From NCBI GenBank assembly GCA_017552535.1, contig JAFZPV010000028.1, positions 1 to 54,291 on the forward strand: a stretch of DNA of 54,291 nucleotides. The letters are read 5' to 3'. A program made the position numbers and the translations under genes. The stretch's first letter is position 1; each line of letters opens with the position of its first letter. The notes under the pieces are model-generated. The model saw nothing but the letters and a program-made list of their open reading frames with translations. It made no database searches and had not been told where the DNA came from. The stretch comes from Clostridia bacterium (GTDB lineage Bacteria; Bacillota; Clostridia; Christensenellales; Aristaeellaceae). Positions 43,485 to 52,811 of this stretch are shown here, piece after piece.

Positions 43485-46400
43485 TCAGGAGATCGGGAAA
43501 GTGAAGGTGACCCGGTTGGAGTTATGGCTGAATCCCTCGCCAGACTTCATGGCACATGCGCCTTCAAACAGCAGGTTCACGCAGCCGTCAGTCACATCCT
43601 CCGCTGCCAGCGTGACGGTACACGATCCGCCGACAGACGCGGCGAATGCCTGATCGCCGAAAGAAACGCCGCCGGGAGAAGAGGCGCCGCCGTCCCCGGT
43701 CTCACAGACGAAATCCACAGAGTCCTCGCTTGACTCACAAACAGTCACCGCCATGTACTCCGGCATCACGTCGCCGTCCATGATCATTTCACACCAGAAG
43801 CTGATCTCGTCTCCGATCCGGTACTGTGCCTTCGCCGGGGAGGTCTGAACGACCTTCAGGATCAGATGGCTTATAGGCGGATATGAGTCCGGATCTTCCA
43901 CATCGAGCCACCATTCAAGCGGCTGTGCCTCTACGAGCCTGCCGTCTTTCGTGTATGCCGTCGCTGTGGCCAGCAGGCTGGCGCCCAGGCTGCTGTACCC
44001 GAGCGGCAGCACCGGCAGAGCGCCGGTGTACGTTCTCGTGTTCCCATTCGCGTCGACAGAGGCGCCGCTGAACTCATCCGCCATCGGATACTCGAGGCCG
44101 TCGCCAAGGGACACGTGTATCGTGTAGTCGCCAAGCGGCTCATCGCTCAGGTTGTTCAGCGCGATCGAATAATACACTCTGTCCTCGCAGGTATAAGTTT
44201 TATCCATCTCTTTCGGGCTGCCGGTGAGCGATAAGATGAGCGGATCGTATTGGGGATGGCCGTTCACTGCGAAGAAGTACCTTTCCGCACAGATCAGGTC
44301 CCCTTCCGGCGTGTACCCGCTGGCTTCGATCCAGAATTCTATTTTGGGCATCTGAGTAAAGTCAGCGCCGAGAGTATAATAATTCTGCTTTGAAAAATCA
44401 GTGCCCGGAGCCAGGGTGTCAAAATACCGCGTATACATCGCGCTCTGGCCGCCGTCCCCTACGATCACGGCCTCCAGAAGTACATCATGCAGTTCCTTTT
44501 CTCCGGTATAGGTAAGGCCGGCTATGTATTCCAGCATGTCGTTTGCGCAGTAGAATTCTTTCTCGTTCACCGCGCCGCCGTACACCTTCAGGTCCGGACT
44601 GATCGCAACGGTGTCATCGCTCACCGTATATTTCTTTGTGAAGGTGTTGCTGTACCATTTGCGGTTGGTTTCCAGGGACGTGCCCAGTGCCCTTGCGTTC
44701 AAATAGAGTTTTCCGTACTTTGTGCCGGTGTAGTGATCCGCATCGTAGCCTGTGCGCTCCTGAGTCTTTCCGAAGTCCGCCACGATGCTGAACGTACCGG
44801 TGAGCGTATTGGCTCCGCCCGCCCTGAGCGTGTTGCCGTCCAGGTCCGCCACGAACTGATAGATCTTCTGGACGTCTTTGGACGTATTGTTCTTGCCGTA
44901 GCTCACCAGCACAGGACCCAGCCTGCAGTCCTCTTTGCCCAGATTCACGGCTTCCCAGGTGAAGGAGAGCTTTTCGCCGTCGCGCACAAAGTCATAATCT
45001 CTGTCCGGCGTGACGGTAAACACGATGTTCACGGCAGTGTCTTCCCCGCTCACGCGGACCCAGTCGTCCAGGTCGATCCAGTCGTGAACGATCTCGTCGA
45101 TCACGATGGGCCTGAGCAGACCGGGCACATAGTACCAGCCGTGATCGCGGGACCAGTTCTCAACGATCCCCCAGAAGTCCCTGTCGGCAACGCCGGTGAT
45201 CCGCGCCGGTCTGTAGCCGAGATCGTCCAGGATATACTGCAGCTGCACCACTCTTTGGTCCCGCTGCCCGTCTATGATTTTGGGCGCCGCTTCCAGAAGC
45301 TCCGTCTCCGCGAATCCGCAGATCAGACACCTGCGCTCCCGCATGCCGTCTTCTTTCCGCGTGAGCGGAGCGATCATCTTCCAGCGGCCGAATTCGTGGG
45401 TGTGCTCTGTTCTTTCTTTTTTCGTTACGGAAAAACCGAGGACGCAGGTGGCGTTGTACAGGATGCCGCCCTCGTCGCTGACGGAAATGCCCAGCGTGCG
45501 GTCTCCCGTGTGGGTGAGCACATCTTTTCTGCTCACCTCGGCAAGGTAGGTAAAACGGTATTCCTGTCCGGGTTTCAGGCCCAGGTGCGCTTCCATCTCG
45601 TCGCCGCACATCACGGCGTCGCCGCTTTGGTACACGAAGCGTTCCAGCGTGACGGGCTTATCGGAAAGGACCTTCAGTACCACCGGGATCCTTACCGTCA
45701 TGCCCGCCGCGTAACTGCCCGTGGGCCAGTCCTCGGCCATTACCGATATCATGGGGGCGTCGTTCCTGCCCGTGGCGTAGGTGAGCACCACAGGCCCGGC
45801 GTCGATCTCGCTGTATTCGTCGCCGTTTGGCATGTTCCTGCCGATGAAGGTGACGGTGAGCAGGCCGGCCTCAACGTCCGCTTGGGTGATCTCGTGCTCG
45901 AATTCGGCGTATTCCGTAGTCGGGTCGTTTCTGTCCGGTGTGACGTAGCTTTCGCTGAAATATCCGCTGCCCGCATCCATAGCGATGAATCCGTCGATCA
46001 TGCTCAGGTCGCTGTCGTTGCGCATATAGGCTTTGAATCTGATCGTGTTCCCCGCCGTCATGCTTTGCGGCAGTTCCGATGGATACGCGTACAGCCTGAG
46101 TATCTGCTGGCCGTCCATCGGGCGGCGCAGGCCGGCCTTCGCCGGGATCGGCTCGGTCTTGGTGTGGTTCGGATCGTTTTTGCAGGTATAGGTTCGTTCG
46201 CCCTCGCCGGTCATCGTAGGCTCTTTGGTGACGACGCCTTCATCCCAGTCGTGGCCGGTGGCTTCGATCTCGCGCCACCACTCGTAGCCGCAGCGCACGC
46301 AGGTGTTCATCCCGCGTCCCGCCTCGGTGCAGGTGGGTGCCTGAATGGTCGTCCAGGGCCTGGTAAAAGAGTGCCCGAGCGCTGCTACAGCAAGCGTCTC

Positions 46401-46739
46401 CTGCTTTTGGCAGCGATGGCAGCTGCGTGTGCGAAGGCCCGTATCGGTGCAGGTGGGCTGCTCGATCTGCGTCCAGTCGGACCATTCGTGGCCCAGCGCA
46501 GGCGCGGTCTGCTCGAAGACCTCCTTTTTGCAGTAGCGGCATATCCAGAGGATGCCCCCCGCAGTCTCGCATGAAGCGCTGCGGCGTCTGGAAGTCCAGT
46601 AGTGCATGCCGTCAGCCGACTGGCCGCTGGTGCAGCCGGCCCGGGACGGCTCCGCCTGCGCCGCAGGCAGCATATCGGGAAGCGCGGTAAGCAAAAGCAA
46701 AACCGCCAGTGTCAATGCCATAAAGCGTTTCATCGTCAT
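43485..46739 (-). CDS. Secreted Cys/His/Trp-repeat protein with peptidoglycan-binding-like domain
   Basis: This 1084-residue protein has a signal peptide (MKRFMALTLAVLLLLTALP, cleavage near AQA-EPS). Residues about 50-200 hold four repeats of about 40 residues of the form C..C...ALGHEWSDW......PTCT..G...R.C..C, a pattern seen in clostridial surface proteins, probably metal- or disulfide-stabilised. A further CRRCLICGF unit follows the middle. Around residue 485, DQRVVQLQYILDDLGY with WGIVENWSRDHG resembles a peptidoglycan-binding PG_1 domain. The rest is built of beta-sandwich (CARDB-like) domains. The start is ATG 46739 after CGGGAGGA; an upstream in-frame stretch is not needed. The role is unknown; wall-associated adhesion or scaffolding is likely. 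Confidence 0.75.
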   Translation of the reverse strand: MTMKRFMALTLAVLLLLTALPDMLPAAQAEPSRAGCTSGQSADGMHYWTSRRRSASCETAGGILWICRYCKKEVFEQTAPALGHEWSDWTQIEQPTCTDTGLRTRSCHRCQKQETLAVAALGHSFTRPWTTIQAPTCTEAGRGMNTCVRCGYEWWREIEATGHDWDEGVVTKEPTMTGEGERTYTCKNDPNHTKTEPIPAKAGLRRPMDGQQILRLYAYPSELPQSMTAGNTIRFKAYMRNDSDLSMIDGFIAMDAGSGYFSESYVTPDRNDPTTEYAEFEHEITQADVEAGLLTVTFIGRNMPNGDEYSEIDAGPVVLTYATGRNDAPMISVMAEDWPTGSYAAGMTVRIPVVLKVLSDKPVTLERFVYQSGDAVMCGDEMEAHLGLKPGQEYRFTYLAEVSRKDVLTHTGDRTLGISVSDEGGILYNATCVLGFSVTKKERTEHTHEFGRWKMIAPLTRKEDGMRERRCLICGFAETELLEAAPKIIDGQRDQRVVQLQYILDDLGYRPARITGVADRDFWGIVENWSRDHGWYYVPGLLRPIVIDEIVHDWIDLDDWVRVSGEDTAVNIVFTVTPDRDYDFVRDGEKLSFTWEAVNLGKEDCRLGPVLVSYGKNNTSKDVQKIYQFVADLDGNTLRAGGANTLTGTFSIVADFGKTQERTGYDADHYTGTKYGKLYLNARALGTSLETNRKWYSNTFTKKYTVSDDTVAISPDLKVYGGAVNEKEFYCANDMLEYIAGLTYTGEKELHDVLLEAVIVGDGGQSAMYTRYFDTLAPGTDFSKQNYYTLGADFTQMPKIEFWIEASGYTPEGDLICAERYFFAVNGHPQYDPLILSLTGSPKEMDKTYTCEDRVYYSIALNNLSDEPLGDYTIHVSLGDGLEYPMADEFSGASVDANGNTRTYTGALPVLPLGYSSLGASLLATATAYTKDGRLVEAQPLEWWLDVEDPDSYPPISHLILKVVQTSPAKAQYRIGDEISFWCEMIMDGDVMPEYMAVTVCESSEDSVDFVCETGDGGASSPGGVSFGDQAFAASVGGSCTVTLAAEDVTDGCVNLLFEGACAMKSGEGFSHNSNRVTFTFPIS

Positions 46740-46956
46740 AACGTTTAATCCTCCCGTTTCCGATGATCGTACTCGGGTACAAACGGCGCGGTATGTATAC
46801 CGCGCCACTGTTTTCCTGTGTGAGCATCCAAAGGCATAGTTCCGCCCGCACGTTCGCTTGTGAATGATCTCAGTATTTCGGCTTTCACGTGTCAAAACCT
46901 CTCCCACCCGCAAAGCATCTCGTAACGTCGGATAAAGCTATATGAATTCTTTGTTA

Positions 46957-46985
46957 ATTGTATCAGTTATCGTCTTTCCTGTCAA
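46957..46985 (-). promoter_or_regulatory. Strong promoter of the Cys/His/Trp-repeat protein operon
   Basis: A perfect TTGACA (46985-46980), 17 bases, and TACAAT (46962-46957) on the minus strand, leaving a leader of about 210 bases before the ATG at 46739. I see no riboswitch in the leader. Confidence 0.8.
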
Positions 46986-47053
46986 GGTCTGAAAAAATGG
47001 AACCTCGAAGTATATGATTGCTGTGCATTTCTCTTAAGCCGGTGCCGCCCGCC

Positions 47054-47082
47054 TTGCAATCGTATGTTTTTCATGTTATCAT
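47054..47082 (+). promoter_or_regulatory. Promoter of the small-gene/GH125 group
   Basis: TTGCAA (47054-47059) and TATCAT (47077-47082), 17 bases apart on the plus strand, about 120 bases before the ATG at 47202. Confidence 0.6.
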
Positions 47083-47201
47083 TATTCCGCAAGCAGAAAG
47101 GAAACGAAACCGCCATTTCTGCGACGCGGAAAACCGGAGGCAAGGCCGTTTCGGGCTGTATTCGGGCGGTTCGAGAATTGGATCAAATCGGAGGATGCGC
47201 A

Positions 47202-47621
47202 ATGAGCAAATATACCGATATGGCCATGGATCGGCGCGAGATGATATCTGCGGACGGAAGGCCGGTATACAACTGCTGCCAGGCTGCCGTTTCCGTTTTC
47301 GCACAGGATCTCGGGTACGATGAAGAAGCCTGCCTGAAGACGGCGACTTTTTTCAGGGGTGGGATGCAGATGGGCTCGGTATGCGGCGCGATCACAGGCA
47401 GCCTGATGGCGCTGGGCCTTGCCGGCATCGACGATACGGCGGTGCTGAACGAGTTTTATCGGAAGATCCGGGAAAACCACGGCGGGCTGATGAACTGCGC
47501 GGACCTTTTGCGGGTGAACGCCGAAAAAGGCGGCGAAAAGAAGCCGCACTGCGATAAAATGATATGCGAATGCGTCAGTTATGTGGAAGAAGCCCTGCGG
47601 GGAAAAGGCAGGATCGTTTGA
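47202..47621 (+). CDS. C-GCAxxG-C-C family small redox-type protein
   Basis: This 139-residue protein has the family's spaced cysteines: YNCCQAAV, GSVCGAITGSLMALG (the GCAxxG block), LMNCADLL and HCDKMICECVSYVEE. Members are thought to be redox or metal proteins of unknown role and are widespread in anaerobes. The ATG at 47202 lies after CGGAGG; upstream in-frame codons reach into the promoter leader. It is followed by a small membrane protein gene 37 bases on. Confidence 0.88.
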   Translation: MSKYTDMAMDRREMISADGRPVYNCCQAAVSVFAQDLGYDEEACLKTATFFRGGMQMGSVCGAITGSLMALGLAGIDDTAVLNEFYRKIRENHGGLMNCADLLRVNAEKGGEKKPHCDKMICECVSYVEEALRGKGRIV

Positions 47622-47658
47622 CGGAAAAGGACGGAATCCGACGCAGCCAGGCGAGAAT

Positions 47659-48063
47659 ATGAGCAAACAGTTTGAGCACACAAAGCGGCCCGGATTCTGG
47701 CTGGGCTTTACAGATTTTTTCACGGCAGGTCTGTTCTTTCTGCTGTACATGCCCCTTGGCGGTTTGCAGAAGGAGATCGAGGCGGTGCTGGGGCACCGCG
47801 TGACGCCGTACTGGAAGGCATATCTGCTGGGCATACCGACGCTGTTCATCTATCCGCCGATCTGGATGGCCCGGATATGCGAGGAGCTGAAGCAAAAGGC
47901 CATCTCCCTGGGCGTCGAAGGGCCGTATACTTCCTGGCGGCATATGTTTATCTGGAACACCGTGGGTCTGCCCTTGATGGGTCCTGCGGTAGCCACAAAG
48001 CGGTTTTTTGATACGCTCGGCAGGGTGGAAACCGCGCTGAACAGCCGCTTAAATGACAGCTAA
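47659..48063 (+). CDS. Small membrane protein (DUF4234-like)
   Basis: This 134-residue protein has two or three hydrophobic segments (FWLGFTDFFTAGLFFLLYMP, YLLGIPTLFIYPPIWMARI, WNTVGLPLMGPAV) and charged ends. The layout recalls DUF4234 proteins, but I am not certain. The ribosome site is GGCGAGAAT, weak. Function is unknown. Confidence 0.65.
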   Translation: MSKQFEHTKRPGFWLGFTDFFTAGLFFLLYMPLGGLQKEIEAVLGHRVTPYWKAYLLGIPTLFIYPPIWMARICEELKQKAISLGVEGPYTSWRHMFIWNTVGLPLMGPAVATKRFFDTLGRVETALNSRLNDS

Positions 48064-48078
48064 GCAGGGAGGAAATCA

Positions 48079-48405
48079 ATGGCGATCACAGTGAATCTTC
48101 GCTATACCGGCAGAAACGGCGCCGCCCGGAAGTTTGCGGAAGAAATGATCTCAGGCGGCACCGCAGCCGAGATCAGGGCCGAAGACGGGAATCTTCGCTA
48201 CGAGTACTATCAGCCCTTTGACGACCCTGAGACCGTGCTGCTCATAGACAGCTGGCGTGACCAGGCGGCTATAGACGCGCATCACGCTTCCCCCATGATG
48301 GCAAAAATCGCATCACTCAGGGAGAAGTATGATCTGCACATGACTGCGGAGCGTTTTATCAGCGCAGAGACACCGGAATCAGAGGATCGGTTTATCCGGA
48401 AGTGA
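48079..48405 (+). CDS. ABM-domain (putative quinol monooxygenase) protein
   Basis: This 108-residue protein is a single dimeric alpha/beta ferredoxin-like domain of the antibiotic-biosynthesis-monooxygenase type. NLRYEYYQPFDDPETVLLID and SWRDQAAIDAHHASPMMAKI are typical strand and helix motifs, including the conserved Trp and His. Such proteins oxidise quinols or bind haem, but many have no known substrate. GGAGG precedes the ATG, 15 bases after the previous stop. Confidence 0.85.
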   Translation: MAITVNLRYTGRNGAARKFAEEMISGGTAAEIRAEDGNLRYEYYQPFDDPETVLLIDSWRDQAAIDAHHASPMMAKIASLREKYDLHMTAERFISAETPESEDRFIRK

Positions 48406-48490
48406 AGCGATGAAAACAGTCCACTGAAAGGAAATCGTTAACCATAAAGAATACGCAGACTACAAACCGGCAATGTATAAGGAGGCAGTT

Positions 48491-49771
48491 ATGAACTGGA
48501 TCGACGAGGCAACCAGACCCGTATACGAGGCGCTCGTAAAAAAGGGCCGCGATAAACTCGCTCAAATGTACCGCCGCTGCTTTGCCAGCACCTGGGAAAC
48601 CACGCTGCAGCGCGCGGACGGCACCGTATTTCTCATAACGGGCGATATCCCGGCCATGTGGCTTAGGGATTCTTCCGCCCAGGTATACCATTATCTTCCA
48701 TTCGCATCCCAGTTTCCGGAAGTAAAGGAGGCCATCCTCGGGCTCATCAAGCGGCAGGCCTTCTACATCAGGCTCGATCCCTACACCAACGCATTCAACC
48801 GCGAGGCGAGCGGAAGGCACGGTTATGACGACCGGACAAGCCTTACGGATGCGCAGGCGCCATGGATCTGGGAGCGCAAATACGAAGTCGATTCCCTGTG
48901 CTATCCGGTGCGCCTTTGCCATGCCTTCTGGAAACAGACAGGCGATGCGGCGTGGTGTGATGGCGATATGGCGGATACCTCCAGAACGATACTTTCAACC
49001 TGGGAAACCGAGCAGCGCCACTTTGAATCCTCTCCCTATTATTTCATGCGCAGCAATTGCCCGCCCTCGGACACGCTGTCAAACGGCGGCAAAGGCACCC
49101 CGGTGGCGTACACGGGAATGGTCTGGAGCGGTTTCAGACCCAGCGACGACGCCTGCGAATACGGCTATCTGGTCCCGTCAAACTTCTTTGCGGCGCGAAG
49201 CCTTGCGCAGATGGCCGAGATCGCAGATGAGCTTCTGCGCGATCTTGAGATCGCCGCAAGGGCTGTGAAGCTGAGAGAGCAGATTCTGGAGGGGATCGAA
49301 CGCTTTGCTACAGTTGAGCATCCCCTGTTCGGCAAGGTATACGCTTATGAGGTGGACGGCCTCGGTCACAGCAAGCTCATGGATGACGCCAACGTTCCAA
49401 GCCTGCTCAGCCTTCCCTACCTGGGCTGCCTGGACCCGCGCGATGAAGTGTATCTGAATACCCGGAAAATGGTGCTCAGCGCATCCAACCCGTATTACTA
49501 TTCCGGAACCTGCGCCAGCGGCATAGGAAGCCCGCATACGCCCGAGGATTACATCTGGCCGATCTCGCTGTGCGTGCAGGGCCTGACCTCCACGGATCAG
49601 CAGGAGATCATCACCCTGGCCGATACGCTGGAAAACATGGACGCCGGAACGTTCCTGATGCACGAAGGCGTGCACAAGGACGATCCCAAACAGTTCACGC
49701 GCCCGTGGTTCGCCTGGGCCAATTCGATCTTCAGCGAGTTTGTGGAAAAAGCAGCCGCCTGCCTCAGCTGA
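48491..49771 (+). CDS. GH125 exo-alpha-1,6-mannosidase
   Basis: This 426-residue protein has normal GH125 length. ITGDIPAMWLRDSSAQVYHYLP is the diagnostic N-terminal motif, and VDSLCYPVRL, GMVWSGFRPSDDACEYGYLVPS and MDDANVPSLLSLPYL follow; Asp residues in the last block and Glu in the C-terminal barrel form the inverting active site. These enzymes remove alpha-1,6-linked mannose from N-glycan or yeast mannan fragments, so this organism may also use such glycans. The start is ATG 48491, eight bases after AGGAGG. There is no signal peptide. It lies 85 bases past the ABM gene. Confidence 0.92.
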   Translation: MNWIDEATRPVYEALVKKGRDKLAQMYRRCFASTWETTLQRADGTVFLITGDIPAMWLRDSSAQVYHYLPFASQFPEVKEAILGLIKRQAFYIRLDPYTNAFNREASGRHGYDDRTSLTDAQAPWIWERKYEVDSLCYPVRLCHAFWKQTGDAAWCDGDMADTSRTILSTWETEQRHFESSPYYFMRSNCPPSDTLSNGGKGTPVAYTGMVWSGFRPSDDACEYGYLVPSNFFAARSLAQMAEIADELLRDLEIAARAVKLREQILEGIERFATVEHPLFGKVYAYEVDGLGHSKLMDDANVPSLLSLPYLGCLDPRDEVYLNTRKMVLSASNPYYYSGTCASGIGSPHTPEDYIWPISLCVQGLTSTDQQEIITLADTLENMDAGTFLMHEGVHKDDPKQFTRPWFAWANSIFSEFVEKAAACLS

Positions 49772-49810
49772 TGGCTGTTCGTAATTATGGTTCAGTCCTT
49801 CTGCCAAAGA

Positions 49811-49844
49811 CGCCGCCGTCATCCATGACTGGATGCCGGCGGCG
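49811..49844. terminator. GC-rich hairpin after GH125
   Basis: CGCCGCCG-T-CATCC / GGATG-C-CGGCGGCG: a 13-pair stem with one mismatch and loop ATGACT. There is no T run on the plus strand. It separates converging genes (GH125 stop 49771, GH28-like stop 49922) and may slow transcription in both directions. Confidence 0.5.
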
Positions 49845-49921
49845 ACGCGCACATTCCCGGTGATGATAAAGACGCTGTTTTCAGCGCTCGCATATTGAAT
49901 CCAGGCCGTGACGGGCTGAGA

Positions 49922-51325
49922 TCAGTCCCGGCAGTATTCCGTCCTTTCGATCGTCCCCCGGCCCGTGGACAGGCCGTCATGGTTCACGTCGTCAAACGCC
50001 ACCATGCGGATATACGGCTTAACGGAATCCGGTTCTGATCCGTTGATCCGGATATGTTTCATTTGGACCGAACCGACCCTGCATTTCACGTAGGGGTCGA
50101 AGACCTCGCGCTTTCCCTCATCCACCAGGCAGGACTTGGGGCCTACGCAAAGCAGGTACGATTCCGGATATTTTTCCCTGTACAGGGTCAGGTTGATATC
50201 CTCAAAGAAGATGTGCCCGATATTTGCGCCGATCTCGAAGGCGGCAAACGCCCCGCGCACAGGATCGGACTCCTCGTATTCGCGGAACCGGTCCAGGGGC
50301 GCGGCAAGATCCACGGCGATATCCTCAAAAAACAGCCAGTCCCCGCTGCCCGGCGCGCCGCGCTCCGGCTTTTGGATGCCGATGTTGTAGGCAGGGGTCT
50401 GATAGTACATTTTGAAGGTCCTGATCCCGCGCACGTTTTTTACGATCACGCCGTCCAGGGCGCAGTCTATGGTCGTCCCGTCGTCGTAATAGTAAATCCC
50501 CGGCTGGATGCGCATCGCCTTGTACGGACTCGACTCGGACAGGGTCAGGTTTTCGCACAGCATATTTTTCATCGGGCCGAAGTCGACGGACGAATTCTGC
50601 CAGTCGTAGGCGTTGAGCGCCACAAGATCGTCGCCGCACTGGCCGCTTATGTCCCTGATCCAGGCGTTTTCCGTATTGCCGTTCAGATGCAGCCCGTCGG
50701 CATAGCACTCATCGAAGCGTATGCCGTGCATGACCGCATCCCTGACATCCCCGGCCTGCACCGCAAAGCCGCCGGTGTGGGCAAAGGTCATGTTTTCCAG
50801 GGTCAGGCCGTTCAGGTTATTGAAGAACATGGCGGTCGATACCCCGAAAAAGCTCCGGCTTTCGTCGTTCATGCCGCTGCGTCCGTAACCGGCGCGGCGG
50901 TCAAGGCTCTCCTCCCAGCGGCCTCCGGTGATGCAGATGTTTTCGTCGCGGGCGGTGTCCTTCAGCGGCGCATGCGTTCCGTCCAATACGTGTTCATTTT
51001 GAAACATCAGCGTTCTGATTCCCCTTTGGAGCCGGATCACCGCGCCGTCCTCCGCTTCGATGCGCCGGTTGGACGGAATGACCACCGGACGGTCGATATA
51101 GTACGGTTCGTCCGACCGCGGGATAAACACGATCTCGTTTTCCTTCAGCGCCCTTTGGAAGGCCTCGGACCATACGAGAATCGCTTGCCCGTCCTGCTCC
51201 GATTCCTTTGCCAGCTCCCGGTACGACGCAAGGGAGGCCGCCTTCTTCAGCTTCCGCTGCGCGGCCAGATTTGCCTGCTTCATTCGCGTAACGGCGTCAT
51301 GGATCTCTGCCTGCTTCGGGTGCAT
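49922..51325 (-). CDS. GH28-like right-handed beta-helix protein
   Basis: This 467-residue protein has an N-terminal helical segment of about 60 residues rich in Lys and Glu, then a parallel beta-helix. The catalytic-type blocks ECYADGLHLNGNTEN and ISGQCGDDLVALNAYD correspond to the NTD and DD blocks of GH28, so two of the three Asp are present; GHG and R-I-K are absent. It could be an exo-acting pectinase or a lyase-like relative. The start is ATG 51325 after GGAAAGGACG; a 51-base extension lacks a site. There is no signal peptide. It is the last gene of an operon with the deacetylase and HdeD-like gene. Confidence 0.7.
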   Translation of the reverse strand: MHPKQAEIHDAVTRMKQANLAAQRKLKKAASLASYRELAKESEQDGQAILVWSEAFQRALKENEIVFIPRSDEPYYIDRPVVIPSNRRIEAEDGAVIRLQRGIRTLMFQNEHVLDGTHAPLKDTARDENICITGGRWEESLDRRAGYGRSGMNDESRSFFGVSTAMFFNNLNGLTLENMTFAHTGGFAVQAGDVRDAVMHGIRFDECYADGLHLNGNTENAWIRDISGQCGDDLVALNAYDWQNSSVDFGPMKNMLCENLTLSESSPYKAMRIQPGIYYYDDGTTIDCALDGVIVKNVRGIRTFKMYYQTPAYNIGIQKPERGAPGSGDWLFFEDIAVDLAAPLDRFREYEESDPVRGAFAAFEIGANIGHIFFEDINLTLYREKYPESYLLCVGPKSCLVDEGKREVFDPYVKCRVGSVQMKHIRINGSEPDSVKPYIRMVAFDDVNHDGLSTGRGTIERTEYCRD

Positions 51326-51402
51326 CGCGTTCGTCCTTTCCGCTTTTCGCTGGCCTGCCGCTTTTCCTGGCCGCATACTCGATTTGCCTGTTGCAAATGT
51401 TT

Positions 51403-52101
51403 TTATGCCGGCAGCAGAACCTCTTTGTTCGTGCCGTAGAATATGTCTGAATGCCCGGAGATCATCCGGCAGAAATCCTCGAACTGGCTCCAGGTGTTGT
51501 GGATATCGAATTCATAGGCGTTCCCCCACACATAGAGGATCTGGGGCCTGTCCGCCTCAGTCTCCAGGAATCGCTTTCCGATATCGAACAGCGCCTGCAT
51601 GCTTTCGTGATGATAAACGGTGGGCCTGAATACCAGAAGGTCGTCCTGCAGATCGAAGCTGGCATTGGATATGATCGTGCGCGCATAGCGGATTTTTGTA
51701 CGCTCCCGGATCAGGCGGACGACCCTTTCGTCGTGGTTCTTTCCGCCGCCGGGATACGCCATGCCGACCACCTCGTAACCGGCCAGCTCCGAAAGCGCGA
51801 GGCGGTCCTCCTCCACCTGCCGGACGACTTCTTCGTCTGGAAGGTCGCACAGGCACGGATGCGTCAGGGTGTGCGCCGCGATCTCATGCCCTTTGTAGAT
51901 TTTGGGCACTTCGCACGCCCGCGGCTTGCAGTGCGCCACCGTGACGTCTTCCCGTATCAGGGCGTTCGCCTGCCCCAGCAGCCCGCTGTTCAAATTGAAT
52001 GTGCACTTCAGCCCGTAGCGGTCAAATATATCGATCAGCCTCTGATCCTGCGTGACCCCGTCGTCGTAACTGAAGGTCACAGCCTTCATGAATGAAGCCA
52101 T
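51403..52101 (-). CDS. Polysaccharide deacetylase (NodB homology domain)
   Basis: This 232-residue protein contains TFSYDDGVTQDQRL (catalytic base and metal Asp), then HEIAAHTLTHPCL (two metal-binding His) and YPGGGKNHDER. This is a CE4 single-domain enzyme. YHHESMQALFDIGKRFLE follows. There is no signal peptide, unlike most wall-acting CE4 enzymes, so a cytoplasmic sugar substrate is likely. The ATG at 52101 has GAGGAAAGAGG upstream, 16 bases after the HdeD-like stop. Confidence 0.88.
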   Translation of the reverse strand: MASFMKAVTFSYDDGVTQDQRLIDIFDRYGLKCTFNLNSGLLGQANALIREDVTVAHCKPRACEVPKIYKGHEIAAHTLTHPCLCDLPDEEVVRQVEEDRLALSELAGYEVVGMAYPGGGKNHDERVVRLIRERTKIRYARTIISNASFDLQDDLLVFRPTVYHHESMQALFDIGKRFLETEADRPQILYVWGNAYEFDIHNTWSQFEDFCRMISGHSDIFYGTNKEVLLPA

Positions 52102-52117
52102 ATGCCTCTTTCCTCTC

Positions 52118-52690
52118 TCAGGATTCGGAAGCGCCCTTCCACAGCCTGATGCGCTTGCTCACGGCCACGGTGGTCACGATGTCGGTGATGCCCACATAGA
52201 TCAGCGCCGCGCCGATCACGATCACCGCGGTCTCCATCACGGTGAAGGGATTTGCCATGCATACGATGCCGACAGCGATGGATATCACCGCCAGAGCCAT
52301 GAGCACAGCCCAGGATGAAAGGCCGGCGTTCCTTGCGTCGATGGCCCGAAGCACGTTGCCGACTCCGCAGCCGATCAGGAGGATGCCGAAGACGAAGGGT
52401 ACCATGGAAATGACCGTCTCCGCCGATATGATCAGGAACAGGCCGAATCCTATGGAGAGCAGCCCCACCAACAGATCGCTCTGGAACAGGAAGGGATAGG
52501 TGTGGTCCTGCTTAAAGTACCGTACGGTGCGGATCACGCCCATAACGACGGCCAGCGCGCCTATCACATAGCTGATCACCTTCAAAGTGCCGGTCGGAAA
52601 CAGCACCAGCACCAGGCCGATCAGCGCAGTGATGGCGGAAGAAACGATCCAGTTCTTTTTGAGTGTTTCAATGAACGATTTGAAATTCAT
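52118..52690 (-). CDS. HdeD/DUF308 family membrane protein
   Basis: This 190-residue protein has six hydrophobic segments in three similar pairs (for example WIVSSAITALIGLVLVLFP, ISYVIGALAVVMGVI, LLVGLLSIGFGLFLII), as in HdeD/DUF308. Role outside acid-stress models is unknown. CAGGAGG lies six bases before the ATG. It leads the operon with its own promoter at 52783. Confidence 0.88.
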   Translation of the reverse strand: MNFKSFIETLKKNWIVSSAITALIGLVLVLFPTGTLKVISYVIGALAVVMGVIRTVRYFKQDHTYPFLFQSDLLVGLLSIGFGLFLIISAETVISMVPFVFGILLIGCGVGNVLRAIDARNAGLSSWAVLMALAVISIAVGIVCMANPFTVMETAVIVIGAALIYVGITDIVTTVAVSKRIRLWKGASES

Positions 52691-52782
52691 GGTAAGCCTC
52701 CTGTTTTATGGCATATCGCCTGACTGGTCCCAATGATGTCTTTCATCAGGGATCACTTTGTCCCGCCAGTTGTTATGCGACT

Positions 52783-52811
52783 ATTATATGCCGTTTCCGG
52801 TCGGTTTGCAA
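52783..52811 (-). promoter_or_regulatory. Promoter of the HdeD-deacetylase-GH28-like operon
   Basis: TTGCAA (52811-52806), 17 bases, perfect TATAAT (52788-52783) on the minus strand, about 93 bases before the ATG at 52690. Confidence 0.75.
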
